A DNA stretch of 64,000 bases, from NCBI GenBank assembly GCA_025594325.1, contig JANHCV010000006.1, forward strand, positions 496,001-560,000, read 5' to 3'. Each line of letters starts with the position of its first letter. The first letter of the stretch is position 1. This stretch comes from Blastocladiella emersonii ATCC 22665 (lineage: Eukaryota; Blastocladiomycota; Blastocladiomycetes; Blastocladiales; Blastocladiaceae). This document shows, piece by piece, positions 51,719-62,111 of the stretch. A program made the position numbers and the translations under genes. A model generated the notes under the pieces. It was not told the origin of the DNA. It worked only from the letters and a program-made list of their open reading frames with translations, and ran no database searches.

Positions 51719-53360
51719 GGTTGTGTGGCGGAGGTGGAGATGAGAGATTCGAGGGGCACGGAGAGCAGGGCGAGGGCCACGATCGGGGGATGGTGCAGAC
51801 TCGGTCGGGGCGCGGACACGATCGTGCGCGACGCGTCGCGTGCGTGGGGGTGAGAAGAGGTCGGAGTGCGTGGGAGCGCGGTGGGGCAGAGCTGGCCAAG
51901 TATAGCCAGGCAGGTCGAGGGTAAGGGGACAGACGCGAGGGCGAGGGGAGAGAGGGGGGCAAAGGGGGTTTTATGTGCGCGGGCTGCATGAACGGGAACG
52001 CGTACCTCGGACAGGGTGGGCGGTCGAGCGAATCGCGATGTGGTGCGGCGCGAGACGGTGAGGCGGGCGGACGAGCGATGACGGATGTGTGATCGAGCGC
52101 TTGATGGTGACACGCGGGCCGGGCGCCGGGGCAGGTGGGGGACGCGCGGGACAAGGCGCACGACGCGTCGAATCGGACGAGATGTGACTGACCGTCACTC
52201 TCACGGAGCTGACTGCTGACTGGGCGGCGAGCGAACGGAACGGCGGCGCGGGCGCGGAGAGAGCGCGAGAGTGTCTACCAGAAGCCGACGAACGGAGCGA
52301 GAAGGGAGACGAGACGAGGTCTCGAGGTCTCGGGGGCTGCAAGAGCAACGGCAGCGCTTCGACAATGCGCTCTGACTGACCAAGCAGCGTGCGTGCGTGC
52401 GTGCGTAGAGTTTGACTGCGACGACGCTAACTGTGACGGACGGCGGCACACCGCGGTGGTGTTGATGAAGGGGTGCGCGGTGACAGGGAGGCAAGTGTGG
52501 AATGTCTACGCCGTGGAGAGACAACGGCGGCGGTGGGCAACAGGTCACGGTGGTCGAGGGCGCAAGGACCGTGTGACGCAGGCGAGAGGCGAGATGAGCG
52601 AGGGTGGTCGGACGAGCTGGGAGAGAGCGAACGATCCGAACCTCGATCACGGCAGCGGGGCCGGTCGGCCGCGGTCGAGAACGAGCATGGCCGCGCCCGA
52701 TTACGGGCCATTCTCAAGTCGGGGGCGGGCGGCGGACGCACGATGACGTGGCTCTGCAAGCGCGGCCACGGCCCGTGGCGAGCCAGTGCTTCAGGACCGG
52801 CTGGGCTTTGCCAAGCCTTGCTCCCCTCGAAATCGGGTGCTTGAACTCTAATTCAAAGACCCGAATTTAGGCCGCAAATTCTGGGCACGAGTCGCCGAGT
52901 TGTGAGGCCTGATCTGCTCCGGGTGACCGCGAAGATCACGGCCGCTCGAGCTCCATGGCCGCGGCCACGGCCATGGTCGCGGCCCCCGTCCCTTCCGCGG
53001 TGGCCACCGTTTCCGGCGGCTCGCCAGCATGTCCACGATGGACAGCGTTGCCTCCCACGCACTCAGGATGACGATGGCCATCGGACCAAACTGCCGTTGC
53101 ACCTGGTCAGAGTCGACTCGCCCCGCATCCGCGGTGACGCGCCGTGACGGAGCCTGACTCACGCTCGCGTCACCGCGGCTGATCCCGCGCGGCTGACAGG
53201 CGTGGCAGGCGAGCCTACCCGCACGTGATCCTTCGGGCCGGCCCTCCCACCCACGTCCCACGGCGTCCGTCCCTGCCCACGTTTCGTCCCGCGCGGCTCG
53301 ATCGACCCCTTTCCCGTCCTTCACACACGCACTACTTGCAACGTAACTACCGGCACTACC
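51719..53360. other. 1.6-kb divergent intergenic region (F-box / MCM5)
   Basis: No recognisable gene in either strand; overlapping ORFs are low complexity. Contains a GTGC tetranucleotide run at about 52387-52407. Confidence 0.5.
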
Positions 53361-55654
53361 ATGGCCGCTGCATTCGGCTGGGACACGGGCGCCATCTTCT
53401 CGACGGCGAGCGGGCCGGGCGGCGACACGGCCGACGGGGCGCGCGAGGAGTCGTTCCTGGCGTTCCAGGACAAGTTCTTTGATTTCATCCAGAGCTTCAA
53501 TATCCAGAACACGTTCATATACCGGTACGGCTGTCCTCGTTGGTCAACGGACACCACAGAGAGCTGACCGACCCTCCCCCCTTCAGCGAGCAGCTGCACC
53601 AGAACCTGATGATGCGCAAGCACTTTCTCGAGGTGCACCTGGACCACCTGTACGCGCTTTACCCGGACGTGGCCGACCGGCTGAAAAAGTCGCCCGCCGA
53701 GATGCTGCCGCTGTTCGAGACGGCCGCTGCGCGGTCGGCCAAGAAGATCCTGTTCGCGAACACGGCCGTCGACGATGCCAAGGTGCCCGCGATCCAGGTC
53801 ACGCTGCTGTCGTCGGACTCGATCACGCCGATCCGCGACCTGAGCGCCAACATCGTGGGCCGCCTGGTGCGCGTCACGGGCATCGTGATCGGCGCCTCGA
53901 CGCTGTCGGCCAAGGCCACGACCGTGCACCTCATGTGCAAGTCGTGCCGGTACGTCAAGGTGCTCCCCGTCACCTCCGGGTTCTCGGGGATCCAGCTGCC
54001 GCGCGTGTGCGACGGGCCCGCGAACCCGGGCGTGCCCAAGGACTGCCCCGTGGACCCGTTCACCATCGTCCACGACAAGTGCTCGTTCGTCGACCAGCAG
54101 TCCATCAAGCTGCAGGAGGCCCCCGACATTGTGCCCGTCGGCGAGCTGCCGCGGCACATCGTGCTGAGCGCGGACCGCGCGCTCGTCAACCGCGTGATGC
54201 CGGGCACCCGCGTCACGCTGACGGGCATCTACGCGGTCGTGCAGCACCGCGACGGCAAGGCGCGCGAGCGCGCGCGCGGCGCCGTCGCCCTGCGCACCGC
54301 CTACATCCGCACCGTCGGGCTCGAGGTGCACCAGGACCAGTCGAACCGCGCGGCTGCCGTCTTCTCGCCCGAGGAGGAGGAGGAGTTTGCCGCCATTGCG
54401 CGCCGCCCCGACCTCTACAACGAGTTTGCCGGGTCCATCGCCCCCTCTATTTTCGGCCACGCCGACGTCAAGAAGGCCGTGGCGTGCCTGCTGTTCGGCG
54501 GGAGCCGCAAGCGGCTCGCCGACGGGATGCGCCTGCGCGGCGACATCAACGTGCTGCTGCTGGGCGACCCCGGTGTCGCGAAGTCGCAGCTGCTCAAGTT
54601 CGTCGAGCGCGTCGCGCCGATCGCCGTGTACACGTCGGGCAAGGGGTCGAGTGCCGCGGGTCTGACGGCGTCCGTGATCCGCGACCCGGGCTCGCGCGAG
54701 TTCTACCTCGAGGGCGGCGCCATGGTGCTGGCGGATGGCGGCGTCGTGTGCATCGACGAGTTCGACAAGATGCGCGACGAGGACCGGGTCGCGATCCACG
54801 AGGCCATGGAGCAGCAGACGATTTCGATCGCCAAGGCCGGGATCACCACCATGCTCAACTCGCGCACCTCGGTCCTGGCCGCCGCCAACCCCGTGTTCGG
54901 GCGGTACGACGACCTCAAGACGGCGGGCGAGAACATTGACTTCCAGTCGACGATCCTGTCGCGGTTCGACATGATCTTCATCCTCAAGGACGCGCACGAC
55001 GAGGCGTCGGACCAGCGGATCGCGCGGCACGTTATGGGGATCCACAAGAACCAGAACCAGCAGCAGAACGGCTCCGGCGCGCAGGGCGGCGACGACGGAA
55101 GCCGCGTCGACTTTGACATGACGACCATGCGCCGGTACATTCTGTACGCGCGGTCGCGGTGCGCGCCGCGGCTGTCCGAGGAGGCCGCCGAGAAGCTGTC
55201 GTCGTATTTCGTGCGGATCCGCAGCGAGGTGCGCGACCTCGAGCAGAAGACGGGCTCGCGCGCCGCGGTGCCCATCACGGTGCGCCAGCTCGAGGCCGTG
55301 GTGCGCATCTCCGAGTCGCTCGCCAAGATCGCCCTTTCGCCGACGGTCCGCGAGGACCACGTCGATGAGGCCGTCCGGCTGTTCCAGCTGTCGACGATGC
55401 ACGCCGTCGAGTCCGGGCACGTCGTCGACGACATGGCCGTCGACTCGCTGCGCGCCGAGATCCGCCAGGTCGAGGACGAGGTGATCCACCGCCTGCCCAT
55501 CGGGTCGCAGACGTCCGTCGCCTCGCTCGTCGCCGAGTACACGTCCCGCGGACTCGCCGAGGCCGCCGTCAACCGCGCGGTCCGGATATTGGTCGACCGC
55601 GGCACGCTCCAGTTCCGCCACCAGCGCAAGGTCGTGTTCCGGTCTGGCGCTTAA
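53361..55654 (+). CDS. MCM5: MCM5, replicative helicase subunit, 743 aa, two exons
   Basis: Exon 1 (53361-53524) encodes MAAAFGWDTGAIFSTASG; the 62-nt intron (53525-53586, GTACGG...TTCAG, CTGAC branch point) joins FIYR to EQLHQNLMMRKHFLEV in exon 2 (53587-55654). The N-terminal domain has a zinc-binding CKSC (~172-175) with two later Cys. The AAA+ core carries Walker A GDPGVAKSQLLK (~381), Walker B VVCIDEFDKM (~443), sensor-1 Asn in AAANPVFGRY and the arginine finger SRFDMIF (~512). It ends with the winged-helix region (EAAVNRAVRILVDRGTLQ). Mcm5 is one of six subunits of the Mcm2-7 ring that licenses origins and unwinds DNA in the CMG helicase. Length and motif order fit the family fully. The AFGWDTGAIF start and zinc layout favour Mcm5 over other paralogues. 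Confidence 0.94.
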
Positions 55655-55703
55655 TTGTGGGATGTCTTGCAATGGAATGGTATTTGATTGTACAAAACTA
55701 GAG

Positions 55704-56606
55704 CTAGGGTTGCGCGAGCAGCAACGCCGGCAGCCCGGACGTGGCCACGACGACGGCGAGCCCCGAGTACGGCGTGCGCAGCACCACGAAATCCCACGTC
55801 GCCAGGTTAATCACGAGCGTCAGCGCGACCACGACCGCCTGGAACGCCTGCACCGCGACGTAGCTCGCGGGCGACCACAGCGGCTCGAGCCGCGCACGGT
55901 CGTCGTTTCTCGGCGCTATCCGCACCCCGTCCGCTTTCGTCGGCGGCGGACTCGGCTCAAACAGTCCCACGGGGACATCCCGCGCCGCCCCGCGCTTCGC
56001 GAGCTTGTACGCGGCGTACGACGACAGCGCCATGGCCGCGAGCGCGACGGGGAGCAGCGCGGTAGCGAGCGTCGCGACGAGCACGCCCCAGGCCCCCGGC
56101 GTCAGCCCGCACGTCAGCGCGGGGCCGGTGCCGCCCGGGATCACAGGCGAGTCGATGGGCGAGAACACGGCGGCCGCGATGACCGCCGTCGGGACGGCCG
56201 CGTACACCAGCAAAAGTACGGCGCGCGCCGCCGGGTGCTGCAGGGTGCGCGGGACGGGCAGCGGGTGGTCGGTCGCGAGGCGGAACGCGGCGAGGGAGGC
56301 GTCGAGGAGGGCCGCGAACAGGACCAGGGTCAGGGGCACCTGGATGAAGCCCTGCGCGAGGCACGCGGCGGGCGGCAGGCCGCCGGTGGAAGCGGATAGC
56401 TGGATGGCCAGACCGAACCCGAACGTCAGCGCGAGGTACGCCGCGAGGAGGGCTTGGAGAGGGACGATGCCGAGGGCTGACCGGTACGCGACGGCGAGCG
56501 GGGACAGCTGCACGCCCCGGAGGCGGCGCAGGAGCGGCGTCACGAGGACGCACGCCAGCGAGATGGCTAGCAGCACATCCGAGATGATGATGCCGGCTAT
56601 CGGCAT
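55704..56606 (-). CDS. Seven-transmembrane protein, GPCR-like, 300 aa
   Basis: ATG at 56606 (MPIAGIIISDVLLAISLACV), stop at 55704. Seven hydrophobic helices are visible: IIISDVLLAISLACVLVTPL; LQALLAAYLALTFGFGLAI; CLAQGFIQVPLTLVLFAAL; AVLLLVYAAVPTAVIAAAVF; WGVLVATLATALLPVALAAM; VAVQAFQAVVVALTLVINLA; GLAVVVATSGLPALLLA. The loop before helix 3 carries CLAQGFIQ and the loop between helices 4 and 5 has a Cys, which could form the disulphide common in GPCRs. The layout (short N-terminus, one longer loop between helices 5 and 6) resembles uncharacterised fungal 7-TM receptors; I see no Ste2/Ste3 signature. Probably a plasma-membrane receptor with unknown ligand. Converges with MCM5 (49 bp between stops). 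Confidence 0.68.
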   Translation of the reverse strand: MPIAGIIISDVLLAISLACVLVTPLLRRLRGVQLSPLAVAYRSALGIVPLQALLAAYLALTFGFGLAIQLSASTGGLPPAACLAQGFIQVPLTLVLFAALLDASLAAFRLATDHPLPVPRTLQHPAARAVLLLVYAAVPTAVIAAAVFSPIDSPVIPGGTGPALTCGLTPGAWGVLVATLATALLPVALAAMALSSYAAYKLAKRGAARDVPVGLFEPSPPPTKADGVRIAPRNDDRARLEPLWSPASYVAVQAFQAVVVALTLVINLATWDFVVLRTPYSGLAVVVATSGLPALLLAQP

Positions 56607-56961
56607 GGCGAGGGGCGGTCTAGTGGGGGTCTATCGAGGCCAGCTCGGTGTAGTCGTTGATGCGTGGGGCGGCGGAGAGAAGGGGCCGGCCGCGAGTGCG
56701 GCAAGTGCGTGCTGCGAGGAATGCCGAGTCCTCTCTAGTTTGTGCTTGTTTTCTAGCAGAGCAAGCGACATCGTCTAGGTCGGCGGGTCCCCCGAGCGTA
56801 GTGGCTTGGCTTCGCTGCGGGCGGCGTGTGGCGTCGGCGAGACGAGTGATCGGCGCTGACAGCCGTGACGTTTCCGTCGCCGTGTTGAACGCCCAACCTC
56901 CTCCTACCCCCCCCCCCCTCGCAGCGCGGCGACGACGTAGCACACCCCACTAGTCACTGCA
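56607..56961. other. Divergent promoter region (7-TM / BAG-like gene)
   Basis: 355 bp; contains a C10 run (about 56911-56920) just upstream of the plus-strand gene; no ORF of note. Confidence 0.5.
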
Positions 56962-57615
56962 ATGGACACACACACCCTGACGACCCTCGCGTCCGACGCG
57001 GCGCACGCGCTTTCCTCCTTCGCGACCGAGAACGCCGTGGCGCTGAGCACCGTGACCGCGCTCGCCGTCGGCGCGACGGTCCTCGTCCGAACCCTGACCG
57101 CGCACGAGGCGCGCAAGGCGCGCGTCAAGTACATGCGGTACCTGCTGCGCGGGTTCCACGCGCGCATCAAGATGGCGGCCATGGACGCGGCCAAGCTGGA
57201 GCAGGGCGAGATTGTTCCCGTGCTCGCCGAGGCTGCGCTCGCGCCGGCTACGATGGCGGGGAAGGATGCCGAGAAGCTGGTCCGCCGGCTCCGGTTCGTC
57301 GAGGAGACGGTGCAGCGGCAGCTCGAGGCGCTCGACAACATCAAGCCGAACGCGATGCTGATCGAGTTCACGGTGCGGTACCCGCTGCCGGCCGAGGCGA
57401 CCGAAATCCCCGAAAACGACGACCGGTTGCCGCACGACGTGCTGTTCGACGCGATCCTCGCCCTGTTCACCGAAAAGGAGCGCGCGGGGCTCGCCGCCCA
57501 CTTTGACGAGGTCAAGGCCGCACGCAAGGCTGTCGTCACGGACCTGCTCGGCGCCATGGAGCGTATCGACGAGGCCGTCGACCAGGTCAAGGCCCGCGTC
57601 GTGCCCGAGGAGTAA
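56962..57615 (+). CDS. Membrane-anchored helical protein, 217 aa, possible BAG-domain (Snl1-like)
   Basis: ATG at 56962, stop at 57613-57615. One N-terminal hydrophobic helix (AVALSTVTALAVGATVLVRT, ~25-44) is followed directly by a basic helix (HEARKARVKYMRYLLRGFHA), the pattern of a tail facing the cytosol. The remaining ~150 residues are alpha-helical: KLVRRLRFVEETVQRQLEAL, then DNIKP; and AARKAVVTDLLGAMERIDEA near the end. A helix ending LEALDNI and a later helix with ARKAVVxxL...ERID recall the three-helix BAG domain that binds Hsp70 ATPase domains. Yeast Snl1 has the same order (membrane helix then BAG). A ~50-residue insertion between the helices makes this tentative. Alternative: an unrelated fungal membrane-associated helical protein. 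Confidence 0.55.
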   Translation: MDTHTLTTLASDAAHALSSFATENAVALSTVTALAVGATVLVRTLTAHEARKARVKYMRYLLRGFHARIKMAAMDAAKLEQGEIVPVLAEAALAPATMAGKDAEKLVRRLRFVEETVQRQLEALDNIKPNAMLIEFTVRYPLPAEATEIPENDDRLPHDVLFDAILALFTEKERAGLAAHFDEVKAARKAVVTDLLGAMERIDEAVDQVKARVVPEE

Positions 57616-57808
57616 GCCCCTCCCCCGCAACCTGTAATATAGACTCTCGACTAGCGCACACACACGACGTGGGATTGAATGATGAAGGAGCAGAGCCGTC
57701 TATGATGAGAGAGTGGGATATCTAAGGAGTGACAATGATTGATGATGATGATGAAGCTGCTGACGCGGAGGAGTAGTCAAGTAGTACACCACTAGTAGCG
57801 CGTGTTGT

Positions 57809-59638
57809 TTACATGGACGCAACAACCGCAACCGGCACCGCCGCGACCATCGCGGGACTCGCCTCGCGGCTCTCGCTGAGACTCCGGACAAGCTGGACGG
57901 CCTCGGGCGACTTGGCGAGCGAGTTGACGGGCCGGGACGCCGCGGCCACGGCCTCCTCACCCACAACCGCGACCCCGTTCTCGCCCAGCACGGCGGCCGC
58001 CGCCGCACACTTGGCGCCGAGCTTGCCCTGGTGGCGGCGCAGCGCGTCCTGCCGCGCAAACTGCTCGCCGCAGCAGCACACGTACGGCTTCTCGCCCGTG
58101 TGCACGCGCGCGTGCCGCACGCAGTCGGCCTTGCGCCGGAACGTCTTGTCGCACTGCGTGCACGCGTACTGCTTCGGGCCCGTCGTCGACACGAGCGCGT
58201 CCGGGTCGTCGTTGCCCGCCGGGGTCGGGTACGGCGCGGCAACGGCCTTGGCGGACGAGGACGGATTCCGGCGACGCGTCGTCGTCGACTTGCCGCCGGG
58301 ACCCGAAGAACCCGGCGCGCGCGGCGCGATCGGCATGGTCGGCGTAGTCGGCGTCGGCGGGAGCGCCAGCGCGGCGCACGCGGCAGCCGACGCGGCAATC
58401 GCCTGGAACCGGAACGACGACGTGGTCGGGTCGGGCGAGGTGTTGCCGCTGGCGCCGATGGCCGGCGACGGGAGGCTCAGGGCCACGTTCGCGGCGGCGG
58501 TCGCGGCCAGGTTGAGCGGGGCCGGGACGTGGTGGTGATGCGGGATGGGGGCGGGCTGGTGGTGGTAGTTCTGAGACTCGGCCTCGACGGCGGCCGCGCG
58601 ACGCGCGGTGCCCGGAGTCGGGATCGGCGTCACGGGCGGCGACGGCGGGGACTCGAACTCGCCCGCCGCGGCCGAGTATGGGTACGTGTACGTCTGCTGC
58701 TCATGCTGGCGCTTGTACATGGCCCAAAAGGCCTCGTCGGGCGACTGCTGCTGCTGCTCCTGCGACGCCGTGGTGCTCGCCGAGGCCGTGGTCGGGAGCA
58801 TGGCCTGGAGGTGCTGGGCGATCGGATCCACGGCGACCGAGTGCTGCGCGAACTCGTTGCCGTTGCACGGCGCGAGGAACGAGGCCATGTACACGTCGCC
58901 GCCGGCGGGCGCGGGCATCGGCGCGAGCGCCTGCATGTGGAGGGCCTGGCGCACGGCGTCGGCGTCGACGGGCGCGGGCAGGAACCGCGTGGCGGGCGAT
59001 GTGGGCGCCGAGGGCACCGGCGTGTCCATGGCGAACAGGCCGAGGTCGAGCGGCGACGAGAGCGGCGAGCACGTCACCGTCACGGCGGCAGAGGCGGCAG
59101 AGGTGGAGGAGGGGTTGAGCACGGCCGAAGTCGCGGCCATGTAGTCGAACCACGCGTCAATGTCGACCTCGGACGTCGACATGGGCAGCGTGCTGGCGAG
59201 CGATGAGGCCGCGTCAGCAGCGGTCGCGGGGTCCATGGTGGCGGCGGCGGCGGCGGCCGAGAAGTCGAACGTGTCGAGGTCGAGGTCGAAGATGCTGTCG
59301 ACGGGCGACGACGGGGACAGCGTCATGAGGGCCGGGTCGAGCGTGAGGGGCACGGTCGACGACGACGACGACGACGACGCGGCGGACTCGTACGAGGAGG
59401 TGGAGAAGGTCTGAACGAGGGAGCGCCGTCGCTGGTTAATACACGCTGATCGAATCCCTGATATCATCATCATTTCATGCCTGCTCCAGGTGGGCCAGGT
59501 GGGCCCACGAACGTGTGCTCGGCCGCAGCAGCCGAGGGAGCAGCGCGGCCACGCTGGCCACCACCACGCGGGCCCGGAATCCTTCTGGAGCGCTCGACGC
59601 AGGAGAGGAGAGCGTACCATGATGCTGGCAAAGTCCAT
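57809..59638 (-). CDS. C2H2 zinc-finger transcription factor, 540 or 609 aa
   Basis: I place the start at ATG 59638 (MDFASIM), followed at once by a GTACGC donor; an acceptor (CGTTCAG) at 59411 would remove 207 nt and join in phase 0 to TFSTSSYESAASS. The 207-nt stretch is also open, so a read-through form of 609 aa is possible. The N-terminal body is Ser/Thr/Ala-rich with acidic segments (IFDLDLDTFDF, SEVDIDAWFDYM) that look like activation domains. The C-terminal DNA-binding part (58010-58180) has two C2H2 fingers: YACTQCDKTFRRKADCVRHA, then RVHTGEKPYVC and FARQDALRRHQGK. The second finger starts with adjacent Cys residues and ends H-x5-C rather than H-x3-H. A basic stretch (TTRRRNP) precedes the fingers. 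Target genes unknown. Converges with the BAG-like gene. Confidence 0.75.
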   Translation of the reverse strand: MDFASIMVRSPLLRRALQKDSGPAWWWPAWPRCSLGCCGRAHVRGPTWPTWSRHEMMMISGIRSACINQRRRSLVQTFSTSSYESAASSSSSSSTVPLTLDPALMTLSPSSPVDSIFDLDLDTFDFSAAAAAATMDPATAADAASSLASTLPMSTSEVDIDAWFDYMAATSAVLNPSSTSAASAAVTVTCSPLSSPLDLGLFAMDTPVPSAPTSPATRFLPAPVDADAVRQALHMQALAPMPAPAGGDVYMASFLAPCNGNEFAQHSVAVDPIAQHLQAMLPTTASASTTASQEQQQQSPDEAFWAMYKRQHEQQTYTYPYSAAAGEFESPPSPPVTPIPTPGTARRAAAVEAESQNYHHQPAPIPHHHHVPAPLNLAATAAANVALSLPSPAIGASGNTSPDPTTSSFRFQAIAASAAACAALALPPTPTTPTMPIAPRAPGSSGPGGKSTTTRRRNPSSSAKAVAAPYPTPAGNDDPDALVSTTGPKQYACTQCDKTFRRKADCVRHARVHTGEKPYVCCCGEQFARQDALRRHQGKLGAKCAAAAAVLGENGVAVVGEEAVAAASRPVNSLAKSPEAVQLVRSLSESREASPAMVAAVPVAVVASM

Positions 59639-62111
59639 GTTGACGTGTGAAGGTGTTGAAGAACGGGTGGAGGAGGAGTGAGCGAGGGTGACTGTGGAAG
59701 AGCGCGCGGAGAGCGAGTCAGTCGAGGTCCGAGGACACCTTGTTGGAGGCCTGCTGCTGCTGCTGCTGCTGCCTCGCAATCGAGCATGCGGGTGTGCGAG
59801 TGCGAGCGAGCGGGATGATGCCCGCGGCCTGCCGGTGCGGCTGCGGGTGGGAACAAAGACGCGTCGAGGCTTGCCGACCGACCCCTGCCACGTCAAAGCA
59901 CGCGCGACCGCGACTCGACGCGGGGCAGGGCAATGTGACCGGGGTTCCCACGGCTGCCGACCACGACCGCGAACCGTGAACCACGGACCGCGTCGCCCAA
60001 GATAGCGCGCGCACGCACGCGTGGGATCGCGGCTGCGAACAGCGGCAGGTGGGAGGCGCGCCGATCGGGTCGACGCGGCGAGCGTGGGAACCGCGGTGGA
60101 GCTTGCGCACCTTGCCGCAAGCACGGAGGCAGGCGTGGCACAGCACGCGCGTGGGCCCCAGAACCATCGGCGCGCTCGCTCGCTCGCTCGGTTTACGAGG
60201 CAGGCAGGCCCGACTTGCACACGCGGACGCACGGACACAGGTGATGATGCGTACAAGTTGTTGATGGTTTAGAGGACGGGGTGGGCAGACAGGAGAAGGA
60301 GGTCTGCTGCGGATCTATGGGTCTAAGGAGGGTACTGAGGATGAGGGACGATTTTCAGGTGAGGGGGGAGCGAGGACTTTAAGACGTCGCCCGGGGCCCG
60401 CGTGGCCGACCCCGACTGCCCGCTGCGGCTCCGACCACGTTCAGGTCTACCTTGACCCGAGCGGGGGTGGCTAGGCCCATATCGAGTGGCCCCAGGCTCT
60501 TGCCCAGGGTGTTGCGCGTCTGAAACACTTCAATTTCCGACCATGAATGCGGTGCGCCCTTGTTCTCGCTGGTTTGCACTGACCTCCACGCGCGCCTTCA
60601 GCACTTAAGTTTTAGAAGGCCGCCTTACGCGGATGCGAGGCGGCCGGGAGAACTTCTTGTCCCCACCTCCCGGACCTATTATGCCCAGGCAAACCTGGCC
60701 GTGCTGCCAACGGCGCGACGCGTCTCACCCCGCGAGACAAGGCGCGTCCTGAGCTCCGACTTCCGCTCCCCACAGCACTTCCTTGTCAATGAAACCGTCG
60801 CCGTGTTCGGCCGTGGTGGTGACGTCGGTAGTCGCTGGCACGCGTCACGCGTGGAGAGCGCTGAGGGACTTAATTTTATCGGTGAAACATGGCGCGGCCG
60901 CCACGTTTTCTCGCGCGGCGCCGCCGCTGCTCGCTTTCGCTCGAGCTTCTCGCGATGTGGCGCAGCACCTTCACCCCGCGTCCGCGACCCGCGATTAATG
61001 AAGCCCGACAGCAGCTCCGCAGCGGGAGCCGGATCAGGGAAGTCGGCCCCGGTTCAGCTCAACTCAAGTATTACGCTCTCAACTTCCTCGGGCTTGACTG
61101 TTACACCCTCTCTGCACGTTCTCGTCGCGTCGCGGGCTGGTGTGAGCACCGCGTCGCACGATTGCTGGCCGCCATCGTCGTCATCGCGGCCATCGAACTC
61201 GCGCGCGCTCGCGTGTCAGCTGCGGCCGAGTACAGTCTCACCCTCGACAACAAGGGCAGCGATGGATGTCGCAGAGCGACGTGCGGTCCAGTGCTCGCGC
61301 GCCCGCGTTTCAGCCCAGCTCCCTTGTCCTCTCGCACCGCGACGCGGCTCCGCTGCTTGCTCCCTGGACGTGATGAGGAGCACCAGTTTCCTCCTCCGCC
61401 GCCGCCATCCTGGATTCCTCCGCTGGCTTGAGGTGCTGGTCGGGGGAGCCATGGGTGAGCGGGACCGCGACGTCGATCAGGCAAGCCATCACGCTCTCGA
61501 TCACGACGTCGCACGGCCTCTTGCTCCTCGCTCTTCTCGTCCCCGTCCCCGTCCTCGACCGAGAGAATCCTTGCCGCTCACGGCCCATCAACCTCGTTGA
61601 AGGTCCGGCAGCAGCGACGACGTCATCCGCGCTGAACTGACGCGACCCTTGTTCACGCTTACGCCACAGCGTCTGAGGTTCACCTGATCAGGTTTTGACG
61701 CGTCGCGCCGCGCACCCGTCTCCGTCTCTCTTCTCCGCTCCGCTCTCCGCCAATGAAGCGATGGTGCATCGCGTGCCACCAATCAGGACTTGTCAAAGGA
61801 GATCTGATGACCCCGGGCCCGCGTGGGCCCACTAGCGACCACGCTCGCTCACGCGCGACCTCTACGCTCGCGTATCAGGATCAGGTCCGGGATCACGAGG
61901 GGGGCGGAGCGTAACCCTCGCGGGCCCATTGTTCTAGTGGTTCCGCGTTGCCGAGCCGGGGCTCCTCCCCCGCTCGCTCGGCCGCCATGAATGAAAACGC
62001 CCCGCTGAACCGGGGCCACGAATCAAGTCGTCGACACAAAACTGCGAGTGTATGAGAAAGAGTATGTACAGAACCTCGCCACCACCGGCGCCCGAACCGC
62101 GCCCACCGACC
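59639..62111. other. 2.5-kb intergenic region, no supportable gene
   Basis: Includes the upstream region of the C2H2 gene. A 346-codon frame at 60560-61600 lacks an ATG start and has no recognisable content. A CTG-type run lies near 59754-59773. I saw no RNA gene I can defend. Confidence 0.5.

Noticed and set aside
53321-55672. 783-codon minus-strand frame
   Set aside because: Antisense to MCM5, which has all helicase motifs on the plus strand.
60560-61600. 346-codon plus-strand frame
   Set aside because: The first codon is TTG, composition is Arg/Ser-rich like shadow frames, and no domain or intron logic supports it.
61925-62000. Possible tRNA gene (TTCTAGTGGTT)
   Set aside because: No B-box and no pairing acceptor stem; the cloverleaf cannot be drawn.
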